A program made the translations under genes and the position numbers. This document shows positions 34,632 through 43,585 of a DNA stretch of 64,000 nucleotides, piece after piece. The first letter of the stretch is position 1. Each line of letters opens with the position of its first letter. The notes beneath the pieces are model-generated. The model made no database searches. It had not been told where the DNA came from and saw only the letters and a program-made list of their open reading frames with translations. The stretch is from Fortiea sp. LEGE XX443. GTDB lineage: Bacteria; Cyanobacteriota; Cyanobacteriia; Cyanobacteriales; Nostocaceae. Location of the stretch: assembly GCF_015206815.1 (NCBI RefSeq), contig NZ_JADEXZ010000010.1, positions 1 to 64,000 on the forward strand, written 5' to 3'.

Positions 34632-37600
34632 TTAAGAGGGAATTTCTATCCAAATCTCACAACCCTTTCCTAGTTCAGAAACACACTTGAGTTGACCGCC
34701 GTGCTTATCTACAACAATTTGGTAGCTGATGAATAAACCTAAACCAGTGCCTTGACCTGGTTGTTTGGTGGTAAAAAAGGGATCAAAAATATGCGATCGC
34801 ACATTGTCTGGAATCCCACAGCCATTGTCAGCAATCCGAATTTGAATCGTATTCTCTTCTGTAACTTCTGTCCGAATCCAAATTTTTGGCTGCTCAGTGA
34901 TTTTGCCATGAGCCACTGCATTCTCTAGAGCATCAATCGCATTGTTGAGAATGTTCATAAACACTTGATTCATCTGGGCTGCATAGCAGGCTACTAGCGG
35001 CAAGTTACCATATTCCTTAATTACTTCAATAGCTTGAGATTTGCTATTTGCTTGCAGCCGATGTTGCAGAATTAACAAAGTGCTTTCCATGCCTTCATGA
35101 AGATTAACAGGCTTCATATCTGCTTCGTCTAGTCGTGCAAAGGTGCGTAGAGATAAAACTAATTGCGAAATTCGATCTGCTCCCAGCGTCATGGAAGTCA
35201 GCATCTTGGGTAAATCATCAGCAATAAAATCTATATCCAGTTTTGCTGATAGCTCTCGAATTTCTGCTTTTGGCTTGGGATAGGATTTCTGATACATGCA
35301 GAGCAATTTCAGCACATCTTCAGTGTACTCAGTCAAATAAGTAATATTCCCAAAAATAAAACTAATTGGGTTGTTAATTTCGTGGGCTATACCTGCAACT
35401 AGCTGTCCTAAACCAGCCATTTTCTCACTTTGAATTAACTGACTCTGAGTTTGCTGCAATTCTTTGAGAGTTTGTCTGAGTTCTTCTTTTTGCCTTTGAG
35501 TCCGTTCTAGTAATTCTGCTTGCTGGAGTCCTACACCTAATTGACTACCAATCTGCACCAATAAATCTACTTCATCTTCTTGCCAATCACGCGCAGCCGT
35601 ATTGTGATAAGCAGCCAGTAATCCCCAAAGTTTATCACTCTGAAAAATTGGCACAATCATATATGAACGAGCTTCCATCATCTGGCTTAAAGATATATAT
35701 TGATGAGCATCTTGATTGTGATAAATATCTTTAACTACAAAAATCTCTCCCTTAGCAAAGTCTCCGCCTTGAGTTGCTTGTAAATATTCGTTGGTAATTA
35801 CATACAAAAGTTTGCGGACTGATGTCCAACCTGGTGCTGCGGATTCAGCTACAAATTCACCACTCCAATCAGGACGGAAACGGTAGATCGTCACCTGATC
35901 TACTTCCAACAACCGCTGGACTTCTTGGGTACTGGTAACAAAAATTGTGTTTAAGTCGAGAGATTGGCGGATTTTCTCAACTGTGAGGGCTAAAGCCTTT
36001 TCTCTCTCGGCAGATTTTCGTTCTCGTTCAGCGGCTTTAGCGAGTTGTTCAGCTTGCATTTGCACTTGTTTTAATGCTTCTGCTTGCTGTAATGCTACTC
36101 CTAGCTGTATACCAACTTGAGCTAATAAGTTGATTTCTTCATCTTGCCAATAGCGGGGTTGGGAATTTTGATAAGCTACCAACAACCCCCACAGTTTGTC
36201 ACCTTGGGAAATTGGTACAAAAATTTCGTTGCGGGGATATTTACCTGCTTGAGTTTCTTGTAGCAACACACGTTCTATTATGGGCTGGGGTTTGGCGATT
36301 GGTGTCCAGTCATCAACAATTGAATCAGCAACAAATTCACCACTCCAATCAGGGTAAAAGCGATAAATAGCCACTCGTTCTACTTCTAAAAGTCTTCTGA
36401 CTTCTTGAGTGGTGGTTTTAAAAATAGCGTTAATATCCAACGATTGGCGAATTTTTTCAACGGTATTCGCCAGGGCCCTTTGTCGTTCAGCAGCTTTACT
36501 GATTGCTGCTGCTTGATGCTGCATTTGTTGTAATAATTCTGCTTGTTGTAAAGCTACACCTAGTTGGGTACTAATTTGGGTGAGTAAGTAGACTTCATCT
36601 TCTTGCCAATCGCGGCTGCCAGTGTTTTGATATACTGCCAGTAAACCCCAGAGCTTTTGACCGTGGTAAATGGCAATGATGACGTAAGCTTTGGCCTGAT
36701 AGCTTTCTAGAACTTTGAGGTAGCAGTCAGTAAACCCATAATCGTAAATATTATGACAAATCCGGTATATTTCACCTCTAGCGAAGTTACCCCCCTCAGT
36801 GTCTTGTAAGTAAGTATCCATGACTGGGGATTCAGTTAATTCTTTAACGCTACACTCGCTGACATTTTCTTTTAATTCTGCTTGTTGCGACTGTTCATTA
36901 ATCAGAGAAATCCAACCCTCGCCTACTGATTCAAAGACAAATTCACCACTCCAATCGGCATTGAAGCGATAAATAGCGACGCGATCGGCATTTAGTAATT
37001 GCCTAATTTCTGCGGTACTGGTGCGGAAAATGATGTCTATATCTAAAGTCTGACGAATTTTCTCAACGGTGATGGCGATAGTTTTCTGCCATTCTGCTGC
37101 TTTTTCTCTAGCTTTTGCTTGTGCTAGTTGTGTCGATTTTATTTTTACCTGTTCGAGGTAATCTGCTTGTTGTAAAGCAACTCCTAAATGCGCCGCTATG
37201 AGTTGCACAAATTCAATTTCCGATTCTTCCCATTGTCGAGAATGAGTACACTGATGAATACATAACAATCCCCATAAATTTTTTCCTTTCATTAGGGGTG
37301 CTACTATGTTGGCACGTACTTGGAATTTTTCTAAAATTTGAATGTGACAATCGCTGATATCAGCTTGATATATGTCAGCGATCGCATGAATTCTACCTTC
37401 TTGGTATAGTCCGGCAAATTCCGCAGCAAAGCAGCGATCGCGTAGTTTAGTTGCTAGTGCGGCACTCCATGCTTCATCTACATCTTCATAAATAAATTCT
37501 CCTTCCCATCCCAACTCAGGATAAAAACGAAACACACTCACTCGATCAGTTTTCAGTAACTGTCGTACTTCTGTGACTGTAATTTTGAAGATGGTGTCTA

Positions 37601-37736
37601 TATCCAGAGACTCTCGAATCCGGGCAATTACTCCAGATAAGGCTTTTTGTTTTTCACTCTGATATAGAGAGAATGTGATGTCTGAGTGTTGTTCTGGTGG
37701 TTTGGAATTCGGTTTTATGGTAGAGGAGTTTTCCAT
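34632..37736 (-). CDS. Multi-GAF sensor histidine kinase with a putative bilin-binding GAF1
   Basis: A 1,034-aa cytoplasmic kinase with four GAF domains (about 35-190, 220-400, 415-560, 580-745), a coiled-coil linker, a dimerisation domain with His785 in GIAHEINNP, and an ATPase domain with NILNNAIDAL, IADNGCGIP and GTGLGLFIS. GAF1 contains DRCF (100-103) and DCH (Cys130-His131), the two cysteines 28 residues apart, as in DXCF-type cyanobacteriochromes. GAF2 has Cys-Tyr at the second position only; GAF3 lacks that segment and GAF4 has none. GAF1 may therefore be a light sensor. No response regulator is adjacent. Confidence 0.9.
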   Translation of the reverse strand: MENSSTIKPNSKPPEQHSDITFSLYQSEKQKALSGVIARIRESLDIDTIFKITVTEVRQLLKTDRVSVFRFYPELGWEGEFIYEDVDEAWSAALATKLRDRCFAAEFAGLYQEGRIHAIADIYQADISDCHIQILEKFQVRANIVAPLMKGKNLWGLLCIHQCTHSRQWEESEIEFVQLIAAHLGVALQQADYLEQVKIKSTQLAQAKAREKAAEWQKTIAITVEKIRQTLDIDIIFRTSTAEIRQLLNADRVAIYRFNADWSGEFVFESVGEGWISLINEQSQQAELKENVSECSVKELTESPVMDTYLQDTEGGNFARGEIYRICHNIYDYGFTDCYLKVLESYQAKAYVIIAIYHGQKLWGLLAVYQNTGSRDWQEDEVYLLTQISTQLGVALQQAELLQQMQHQAAAISKAAERQRALANTVEKIRQSLDINAIFKTTTQEVRRLLEVERVAIYRFYPDWSGEFVADSIVDDWTPIAKPQPIIERVLLQETQAGKYPRNEIFVPISQGDKLWGLLVAYQNSQPRYWQDEEINLLAQVGIQLGVALQQAEALKQVQMQAEQLAKAAERERKSAEREKALALTVEKIRQSLDLNTIFVTSTQEVQRLLEVDQVTIYRFRPDWSGEFVAESAAPGWTSVRKLLYVITNEYLQATQGGDFAKGEIFVVKDIYHNQDAHQYISLSQMMEARSYMIVPIFQSDKLWGLLAAYHNTAARDWQEDEVDLLVQIGSQLGVGLQQAELLERTQRQKEELRQTLKELQQTQSQLIQSEKMAGLGQLVAGIAHEINNPISFIFGNITYLTEYTEDVLKLLCMYQKSYPKPKAEIRELSAKLDIDFIADDLPKMLTSMTLGADRISQLVLSLRTFARLDEADMKPVNLHEGMESTLLILQHRLQANSKSQAIEVIKEYGNLPLVACYAAQMNQVFMNILNNAIDALENAVAHGKITEQPKIWIRTEVTEENTIQIRIADNGCGIPDNVRSHIFDPFFTTKQPGQGTGLGLFISYQIVVDKHGGQLKCVSELGKGCEIWIEIPS

Positions 37737-38015
37737 TCACTATAGAACTTTAAATATGGAAGTCTTCTATTTTAGAATTCCCTCATTAATAGGAAAGATA
37801 ACAGTAAGAGATTTGATATGTATCTAATTTATTGGATTTATATTAGTTTTAACCTCATAAGTCTATTAATTATTTGTTTTTATGTCAATCTAAATTAAAA
37901 ATCAACTTTAAATTACAAAAAGATTAAGATTTACAGATGCTTTTAATTGGTAATGGTACAGAATGTTTGACATCAACAAACATCAAGGTTTGCCTATTCC
38001 CTAATTCAAAACAGT

Positions 38016-38045
38016 GTAGGGACACAATATTATTTGTGTCCCTAC
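38016..38045 (-). terminator. Perfect 12-bp-arm hairpin after the petN unit
   Basis: GTAGGGACACAA and TTGTGTCCCTAC flank a 6-base loop. It lies about 27 bp past the stop of the small membrane-protein gene. Upstream to 37737 the sequence is AT-rich, and I see no gene in that 334-bp gap. Confidence 0.6.
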
Positions 38046-38071
38046 AAAAACATGATTAAATTGCGATCGCA

Positions 38072-38233
38072 TCATCGCTTTTTAGGAGATGCACGTCGCT
38101 GTTCACGTTTTTCGACTTCTCGACGACGGCGATCGCGCCACTCTGCCAACGTCAAGTAACCAACACCGCCAGTCACAGTTACTAGCAGCACTATGGCAAG
38201 TAAAGCCAAAATACTCAAAAATGGACTTTCCAC
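38072..38233 (-). CDS. Small single-helix membrane protein downstream of petN
   Basis: A 53-aa protein starting at GTG 38233 after AGGGGAA. Residues 5-30 form one hydrophobic helix (LSILALLAIVLLVTVTGGVG), followed by a highly basic tail (WRDRRRREVEKREQRRASPK). It begins 7 bp after the petN stop, so the two are very likely co-transcribed. A link to cytochrome b6f or thylakoid membranes is inference from position. I do not know a named family. Confidence 0.7.
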   Translation of the reverse strand: MESPFLSILALLAIVLLVTVTGGVGYLTLAEWRDRRRREVEKREQRRASPKKR

Positions 38234-38240
38234 GATTCCC

Positions 38241-38330
38241 CTACAGTCCGTTACGTCCCCAAACTACCATTGCGATCGACCAAGTGAACACAACTAGCAG
38301 TGATACCCAGCCTAATGTCAAAATTCCCAT
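38241..38330 (-). CDS. petN: Cytochrome b6f complex subunit VIII (PetN)
   Basis: A 29-aa single-helix thylakoid protein. The translation [15 protein letters not shown] then [14 protein letters not shown] is essentially the conserved PetN sequence. PetN stabilises the cytochrome b6f dimer, which passes electrons from plastoquinol to plastocyanin or cytochrome c6. It lies between murG and the small membrane gene, on the same strand as both, but the murG terminator at 38439-38460 separates it from murG. Confidence 0.96.
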   Translation of the reverse strand: MGILTLGWVSLLVVFTWSIAMVVWGRNGL

Positions 38331-38438
38331 AGTTCTATATTTTGCAAATAATTACAAAAGGTCTCTAATATTTATCATACCGGGAACTGGGGACGGGAAA
38401 GTAGGAAGTGTGAAGTTTAAAAGTTCCCATACATAAAA

Positions 38439-38460
38439 GAGACACGAAATTTCGTGTCTC
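38439..38460 (-). terminator. Terminator of murG (perfect 22-bp palindrome)
   Basis: GAGACACGAAA and TTTCGTGTCTC are directly abutting inverted arms, followed on the minus strand by TTTTAT. It is 27 bp past the murG stop and ahead of petN. Confidence 0.75.
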
Positions 38461-38487
38461 CAGATAATATTTTCTATCCTGAGTTTT

Positions 38488-39561
38488 TTAACTTTCCAGC
38501 ACTTCCCGCAATAGAGAAGCCAATTTATCAGCACTATCAGGAACCGCGATCGCTTTCGCATTTTCGCCCATTTTGGTTAACTCGGCGGGATTTTGCAACA
38601 ACTGTAGAACTTGAGTTTGTAATATTTCGGCTGTTAACTCTGATTGTTTATCCATAATTGCTGCACCAGCTTTGGTAAATACGGCTGCGTTGTAAGATTG
38701 ATGATCTTCCGCCGCGAAGGGATAAGGTATCAAAATCGCTGGTGTACCACACACGGCTAATTCTGTTAAGCTACCAGCGCCAGAACGACTAATTGCTAAA
38801 GTTGCACGTCGTAATAGCGCCGCCATGTTGTCATAAAACGGTAACTCTATATATTGCGGATGTTTAAAAATACCTGCATCGGCATCGCGATCGCCTGTTA
38901 AATGTACGATATAAGCACCAGTATCTAGCCAGGCTGTCGCCGCCTGACGCACTAATTTATTGACAGCAACTGCGCCTTGACTACCACCAAAAACCACTAT
39001 TAAAGGCACACTTTCAGGAATCGATAAATCTAGTGATGGGATTTCAGCATCTAAAAATTGTGTCCGCACTGGTGTACCAACACAAACATTTTTAGCACGG
39101 GGTAAATACTTAACAGCGGCTTCAAAGCTTAGCGCCATTGCATTGCACCAAGGGCCAAAAAAGCGAGTTACCTTTCCTGGTAAAGCATTAGATTCGTGAA
39201 AAACTACAGGTAAACCCAAAGAACGCGCCGCAATTACCGCAGGCCCCGCAATATAGCCACCTGTAGTAAATACGCCTTGAAAGTTTCCTCGTTTGAGAAT
39301 TCGTCGAACTTCTATAATCGAACCAATGAGTTTACCCAAAATGCGAACAGAGGCAAGTCCGAACCCTTGCTGGAACCCTTCAACTGGAATAGTATTCAAG
39401 GGATACTGTTTGGGAACAAGTTGCGTTTCTAGCCGATTTGGGACACCCAACCATTCAATTTCATAGTCTGGCAGTTTTTGTGCCAGTGCGATCGCTGGAA
39501 ACAAGTGTCCACCAGTCCCACTGGCAGCTATGAGTAATTTTATCGGTGCGTTTGTCATCAA
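38488..39561 (-). CDS. murG: MurG, lipid II-forming GlcNAc transferase
   Basis: A 357-aa GT28 enzyme adding GlcNAc to undecaprenyl-PP-MurNAc-pentapeptide on the inner face of the cytoplasmic membrane. It has the N-terminal glycine loop ASGTGGHLFPA, the hydrophobic membrane patch, VVFHESNALPGK, a second glycine loop VFGGSQGA, and the donor-site SRSGAGSLTELAVCGTPAIL. Length and motifs are canonical. Confidence 0.96.
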   Translation of the reverse strand: MMTNAPIKLLIAASGTGGHLFPAIALAQKLPDYEIEWLGVPNRLETQLVPKQYPLNTIPVEGFQQGFGLASVRILGKLIGSIIEVRRILKRGNFQGVFTTGGYIAGPAVIAARSLGLPVVFHESNALPGKVTRFFGPWCNAMALSFEAAVKYLPRAKNVCVGTPVRTQFLDAEIPSLDLSIPESVPLIVVFGGSQGAVAVNKLVRQAATAWLDTGAYIVHLTGDRDADAGIFKHPQYIELPFYDNMAALLRRATLAISRSGAGSLTELAVCGTPAILIPYPFAAEDHQSYNAAVFTKAGAAIMDKQSELTAEILQTQVLQLLQNPAELTKMGENAKAIAVPDSADKLASLLREVLES

Positions 39562-39615
39562 ACCTCTACCGTTTAGCGCCTAGCTTAATTAAGATAAAAC
39601 AATTTCCCTACGTTC

Positions 39616-40452
39616 ATGACTAAAATCAGTAAAGTGTTACCAATGACTAACATTATCGCTGCATTATTAAAACGCCAACCCCGATTTGCTGCTAACAGTT
39701 GGTTGTTATTATCTCTGCTGACACTGGGTTTAACTAGCAGTTTGCATGGTGTACAAGCTGCACCCCCCCAAACCGCACCCGCAGAACTGAACAATTTACT
39801 AACGCAAATTGATACATCTGCTAGTAAAGGTGATGTTAAAGGTGTGATCCAATTCTATAGTCCCAATTTTACCAGTGGAGATGGATTAAACCGCCCAAAT
39901 CTCGAAAAGGCTTTGGTTACACTCTGGAAACAATATCCACAATTGCGCTACAGCACAAAGCTACAATCTTGGCAATCTGAAGGTAATGCCATTATTGCCG
40001 AAACAGTCACTAACATTTCTAATTCGCCATCTGCTAACGCTAATAATTTGGCTTTCAATGCCACTATTACATCCCGCCAAAAAATTGCAGGTGGAAAAAT
40101 AGTTAGTCAAGACATCTTAGCGGAACGTAGCCTAATTACCTCTGGCAATCAACCACCCCAAATTGATTTTAAATTACCCCAGCAGGTGAAAGTTGGACAG
40201 CAGTATAGTTTTGATGCGATCGTTAAAGAACCATTAGGAGATGATTTTCTACTAGGAACAGCCATAGAAGAACCCGTCAAAGCAGAAAAATATCTCAATC
40301 CCACACCTGTAGATTTGCAATTACTCACATCAGGTGGACTTTTTAAAGTCGGACGCGCACCCGCAACCCCTGGTAATCACTGGATTTCGGCGGTAATTGT
40401 GCGGGGTGAAGGTATGACAATGGTGACTCAGCGTTTGCGAGTAGTGAAATGA
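39616..40452 (+). CDS. Exported NTF2-like protein
   Basis: A 278-aa protein divergent from murG. The signal peptide lies near residues 28-49 (WLLLSLLTLGLTSSLHGVQA). An alpha+beta domain (about 55-175) with LLTQIDTSASKGDVKGVIQF and FTSGDGLNRPNLEKAL has the layout of SnoaL/NTF2-like folds. The second half is a beta-sandwich-like region around a PQQVKVGQQYSFDAIVKEP stretch. A later Met (MTNIIAALL) is a possible start. Function is unknown. Confidence 0.65.
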   Translation: MTKISKVLPMTNIIAALLKRQPRFAANSWLLLSLLTLGLTSSLHGVQAAPPQTAPAELNNLLTQIDTSASKGDVKGVIQFYSPNFTSGDGLNRPNLEKALVTLWKQYPQLRYSTKLQSWQSEGNAIIAETVTNISNSPSANANNLAFNATITSRQKIAGGKIVSQDILAERSLITSGNQPPQIDFKLPQQVKVGQQYSFDAIVKEPLGDDFLLGTAIEEPVKAEKYLNPTPVDLQLLTSGGLFKVGRAPATPGNHWISAVIVRGEGMTMVTQRLRVVK

Positions 40453-40477
40453 AGTATGAAGTATGAAGTATGAAGTG
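40450..40477. repeat. TGAAGTA heptamer array
   Basis: Four tandem 7-bp units TGAAGTA (the last is TGAAGTG), overlapping the stop codon of the preceding gene. STRR-style. Confidence 0.75.
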
Positions 40478-40586
40478 TGAAATTTCAGTCTTTATCCTTC
40501 ATCTTGTTAAAAGGGAACCAGGAACAGGAAACAGTCAAGAAACTTCTGTTCCCCGCTCCCTATTATCCATTCTCTATTGACTAATA

Positions 40587-41360
40587 ATGATTTCCCTACA
40601 AAATCAAATTGTTTTGATTACTGGTGCAAGCAGTGGAATTGGTACTGCTTGCGCTAAAGTTTTTGCTGGTGCTGGTGCAAGGTTGATTTTAGCGGCGCGG
40701 CGGCTAGAACGGTTACAGCAGTTAGCAGACAATCTGAGTCAAGAGTTCGGGACAGCAACTCATTTGTTACAGCTAGATGTGCGCGATCGCCTAGCGGTAG
40801 AATCTGTAATTGCTAACCTACCCGCCGACTGGTCTAATATTGACATTCTCATCAACAACGCTGGTTTGAGTCGTGGTTTAGACAAGCTGCATGAAGGCGA
40901 CTTTCAAAACTGGGAAGAAATGATTGATACCAATATTAAGGGTTTGTTGTATCTTACCCGCTATGTTGTTCCTGGAATGGTGAAGCGCGATCGCGGTCAT
41001 GTGGTAAATATTGGTTCTATTGCCGGACATCAAACTTATCCAGGTGGGAATGTTTACTGTGCGACAAAAGCTGCTGTGAAGGCAATTTCCGAAGGCTTGA
41101 AACAAGACCTCTTAGGCACTCCTGTACGTGTAACTTCCGTTGATCCCGGTATGGTGGAAACAGAATTTAGTGAAGTGCGTTTTCATGGCGACGCTGAACG
41201 CGCCAAGCGAGTTTATCAAGGGGTAAACCCGTTAACTCCTGATGATATTGCTGATGTGGTATTTTTCTGCACCACGCGATCGCCCCATGTGAACATTAAC
41301 GAAGTCATCCTCATGCCAGTAGATCAAGCCAGCGCCACTCTCGTTCATCGTCATAATTAG
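40587..41360 (+). CDS. Short-chain dehydrogenase/reductase, YdfG-like
   Basis: A 257-aa classical SDR. It has the nucleotide loop TGASSGIG (about 11-18), NNAG near 87, catalytic Tyr157 and Lys161 in YCATKAAVK, and the C-terminal RVTSVDPGMVETEF. Members such as YdfG reduce 3-hydroxy acid or serine-like substrates with NADP; the exact substrate is not readable. A P450-like fragment follows directly. Confidence 0.9.
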   Translation: MISLQNQIVLITGASSGIGTACAKVFAGAGARLILAARRLERLQQLADNLSQEFGTATHLLQLDVRDRLAVESVIANLPADWSNIDILINNAGLSRGLDKLHEGDFQNWEEMIDTNIKGLLYLTRYVVPGMVKRDRGHVVNIGSIAGHQTYPGGNVYCATKAAVKAISEGLKQDLLGTPVRVTSVDPGMVETEFSEVRFHGDAERAKRVYQGVNPLTPDDIADVVFFCTTRSPHVNINEVILMPVDQASATLVHRHN

Positions 41361-41456
41361 ATTGCCCACATCATACCAGAGCATTTCCGTGAACCAGAAG
41401 TGTTTGCACCAGAGCATTTTTTGCCAGAACGTGGTGACCCTAGTTTTGGTCAATAG
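41361..41456 (+). pseudogene. Cytochrome P450 fragment (ERR/PERF region)
   Basis: The frame from 41361 reads IAHIIPEHFREPEVFAPEHF then LPERGDPSFGQ and TAG. The REPEVFAPEHFLPER pattern is the P450 'PxxFxPxRF' segment found just ahead of the haem-binding loop. Neither the helix I part nor the Cys loop is present. It abuts the SDR stop codon directly, so a rearrangement joined them. Confidence 0.45.
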
Positions 41457-41814
41457 AAGAGATATGGGCGTAGGAAATCGAATAATTAATCATCTTTAAC
41501 TCTTCAGGACTTAGCCCTCTTTCAAGAAACAAGGCAGAAGGCAGAGGGCAGAAGGCAGAAGGGAAGAGGATTTGACTTGTTTCTTCTATTCATAGCGGGT
41601 GGTGTGCCGCCAGTGCGTCTGCTTCTAAGAAACATTTCTGTTTCTTGAAAGCGGGTTAGTTCATTGGAACTCACCCGCTACAGGCAGGAATATGAAATTA
41701 CGCGATCGCTTAACTTAGAAGGCGCGATCAAGGCATACAGTCAGCACGAATATCAGCGCACACTCATTATTCTTTGGCGTTGCATAATAAGGTATGAATA
41801 GAGGGTGCTGAAAG
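41457..41814. other. Intergenic stretch with heptamer repeats and a hairpin
   Basis: Four heptamers of the form AGGCAGA occupy 41532-41559. A hairpin with AGCGGGT/ACCCGCT arms occurs near 41651-41681. GGCGTTGCATAATAAGGTATGA near 41776 resembles the start of an insertion-sequence end, but no matching end was found. No credible gene is present. Confidence 0.45.
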
Positions 41815-42735
41815 ATGAATTGTCCAGAATGTGGCTCAAAAAGCGAAAAGTTGCGTGCGGGGGTTCCTCCCGTTGAGCCGTTAAGGGGCGAACATACTAG
41901 AGTTGATGATATAGAAATTTGCCACAACAACGCCATAATTCCCATTGAGGCACGGGGAACTCCAGTTTTTGATGAGCAGGGCAATGTGACTTATGCGATC
42001 GCCGCTTTTCAAGACATTACTGAGCGAAAACAAGCCGAGCAACTGTTAGCCGATTACAATCGCACCTTAGAACAACAGGTTGCAGAACGAACAGCAGCTT
42101 TACATAAAAGCGAAGCCGAATTGCGCTTACGAGAACAGGAATTACGACTGATCACAGACGCTCTACCTGTTTGTATCACTTATGTAGATGCCAACCAGCG
42201 TTATCGGTTTGCCAACCGCACATACGAGGAATGGTTTGGTCGTAGTCGAGGTGTCGAGGTGCTGACCCGACTGACCTATGCGGTAGTGCCAGCATTTGTT
42301 TCCCGTGGCTCTGGCACGATTATCAACATCGCCTCAATCGTTGCAGTGGCTCCTGAGACACTCAATGGCGTATACGGCGGTACAAAAGCATTCGTTTTGG
42401 CCTTCAGCCAATCGTTGCGACATGAGCTGGCTAACACAGGAATTCGGATTCAGGTCGTCCTACCAGGTGCTACAAGCACAAACTTTTGGAGTATTGCTGG
42501 TACGCCAGTTGAACACCTACCACAAGAGATCGTTATGTCGGTTGACGACATGGTTGATGCGGCTCTTGCTGGTCTCGACGAGGGGGAATTCGCCACCATT
42601 CCTTCCCTCTCAGATATCGAGCAATGGGAGGCGTATGAAGACGCACGCCAAGCTCTGCTTCCCAACCTATCTCGCACAACGCCAGCTAACCGCTATAGAG
42701 ACAGACATGGCCAAGCTTCTTATACATTTTCGTGA
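41815..42735 (+). pseudogene. Mosaic ORF: PAS-kinase fragment joined to the C-terminal half of an SDR
   Basis: One continuous 306-aa frame made of unrelated parts. Residues 1-15 are a Cys pair (MNCPECGSKSEKLRAG). Residues 18-75 are the end of a PAS domain (IPIEARGTPVFDEQGNVTYA, AFQDITERKQAEQ). A coiled coil follows, then the start of a second PAS (VCITYVDANQRYRFANRTYE). At about residue 143 it changes to an SDR C-terminal half (SGTIINIASIVAV, catalytic VYGGTKAFVLAFSQSLRHEL, VLPGATSTNFW). There is no SDR nucleotide loop and no kinase domain, so neither activity is expected. Confidence 0.75.
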
Positions 42736-42871
42736 CGATCCGCCACGGATCAACGTGCCAACTTTAGTTATTCATGGAGATAGCGATCGCATTCTTCCAC
42801 TTGAGTCTACCGCAGCGAGACTGCCACAACTAATTAAAGACAGTCGCCTTGCCCGCCGCAGGCATCGCTAG
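42707..42871 (+). pseudogene. C-terminal fragment of an alpha/beta hydrolase
   Basis: A 54-codon piece overlapping the end of the mosaic ORF in another frame. It reads FRDDPPRINVPTLVIHGDSD then RILPLESTAARLPQLIKDS, the acid-residue strand of chloroperoxidase-like hydrolases, and ends before the catalytic His. It is homologous in kind to the intact gene at 52052 but clearly not a recent copy. Confidence 0.65.
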
Positions 42872-42937
42872 AATCTCGATCCGTTGATAACAGCCATTAC
42901 TACTGCAAATAATTTACCTCACATATGAAGCAGCGTT

Positions 42938-43519
42938 TTAGGGAATGGGATACAGCCATTTGCGAAATAATTGTGTTAGGCGCGGCATAATCACATAAGT
43001 GAGCAAGGCGACACCGAATCCTGTGCTAATCAGTTGACTAAGCAAGACAGGCAACCCAGATAACAACGGTGCTAGCAAACGATTGAGTTGAGGAAGAGTG
43101 AAGAAGACTCCCAACCACGTCACTAACATCATTTTGTAGCGAGGTGGTGGAGACTTCATCGGCCTGTTTGAGAGAGTAAACCAGGTTTCCAACCCAGTTA
43201 GGGTTTGAATATCTTCTGGTTTTTCGATCAAGGGCTGCAATCGCTCAATCCATTCCTGCCGAATATCTGATTCTAGCCAGGTCTTAAGATTGTCATAGCA
43301 ATCGAACTTGAGAATGGCTACGTATTCAGGATGGGTATGATCATGAGGTCGAATAGTGCTAACACCCAAATGTCCCTTGAATTTTCGTGCATCTGCGGCG
43401 ATACCATGAAACCATGCTTCGTAACCTTGCTCACGTCCTGGTTTTACTACATGAGAGATCACAGCTGTGACTAAATAATTTTCTTCACTGGTATTAATCG
43501 CCGATGGTTCATCCAACAT
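42938..43519 (-). CDS. Antibiotic biosynthesis monooxygenase (ABM) domain protein with membrane tail
   Basis: A 193-aa protein. Residues 15-110 form an ABM-type ferredoxin-like domain (VTAVISHVVKPGREQGYEAW, KGHLGVSTIRPHDHTHPEYV, LKFDCYDNLKTWLES). Two hydrophobic helices follow (KMMLVTWLGVFFTLPQL and LISTGFGVALLTYVIMP). This ABM-plus-two-helices layout is common in bacteria; its chemistry is not known. It is preceded on the same strand by the broken porin. Confidence 0.8.
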   Translation of the reverse strand: MLDEPSAINTSEENYLVTAVISHVVKPGREQGYEAWFHGIAADARKFKGHLGVSTIRPHDHTHPEYVAILKFDCYDNLKTWLESDIRQEWIERLQPLIEKPEDIQTLTGLETWFTLSNRPMKSPPPRYKMMLVTWLGVFFTLPQLNRLLAPLLSGLPVLLSQLISTGFGVALLTYVIMPRLTQLFRKWLYPIP

Positions 43520-43585
43520 AGAATTTAACGTTCTGGGAAATTTGATAGTTAAAAGAAACTTGCTTTTACTGTGCTTGTACAGATC

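Noticed and set aside
41776-41860. IS1-type element start
   Set aside because: A GCGTTGCATAATAAGG-like end and MNCPECGS are suggestive, but no second end and no transposase follow.
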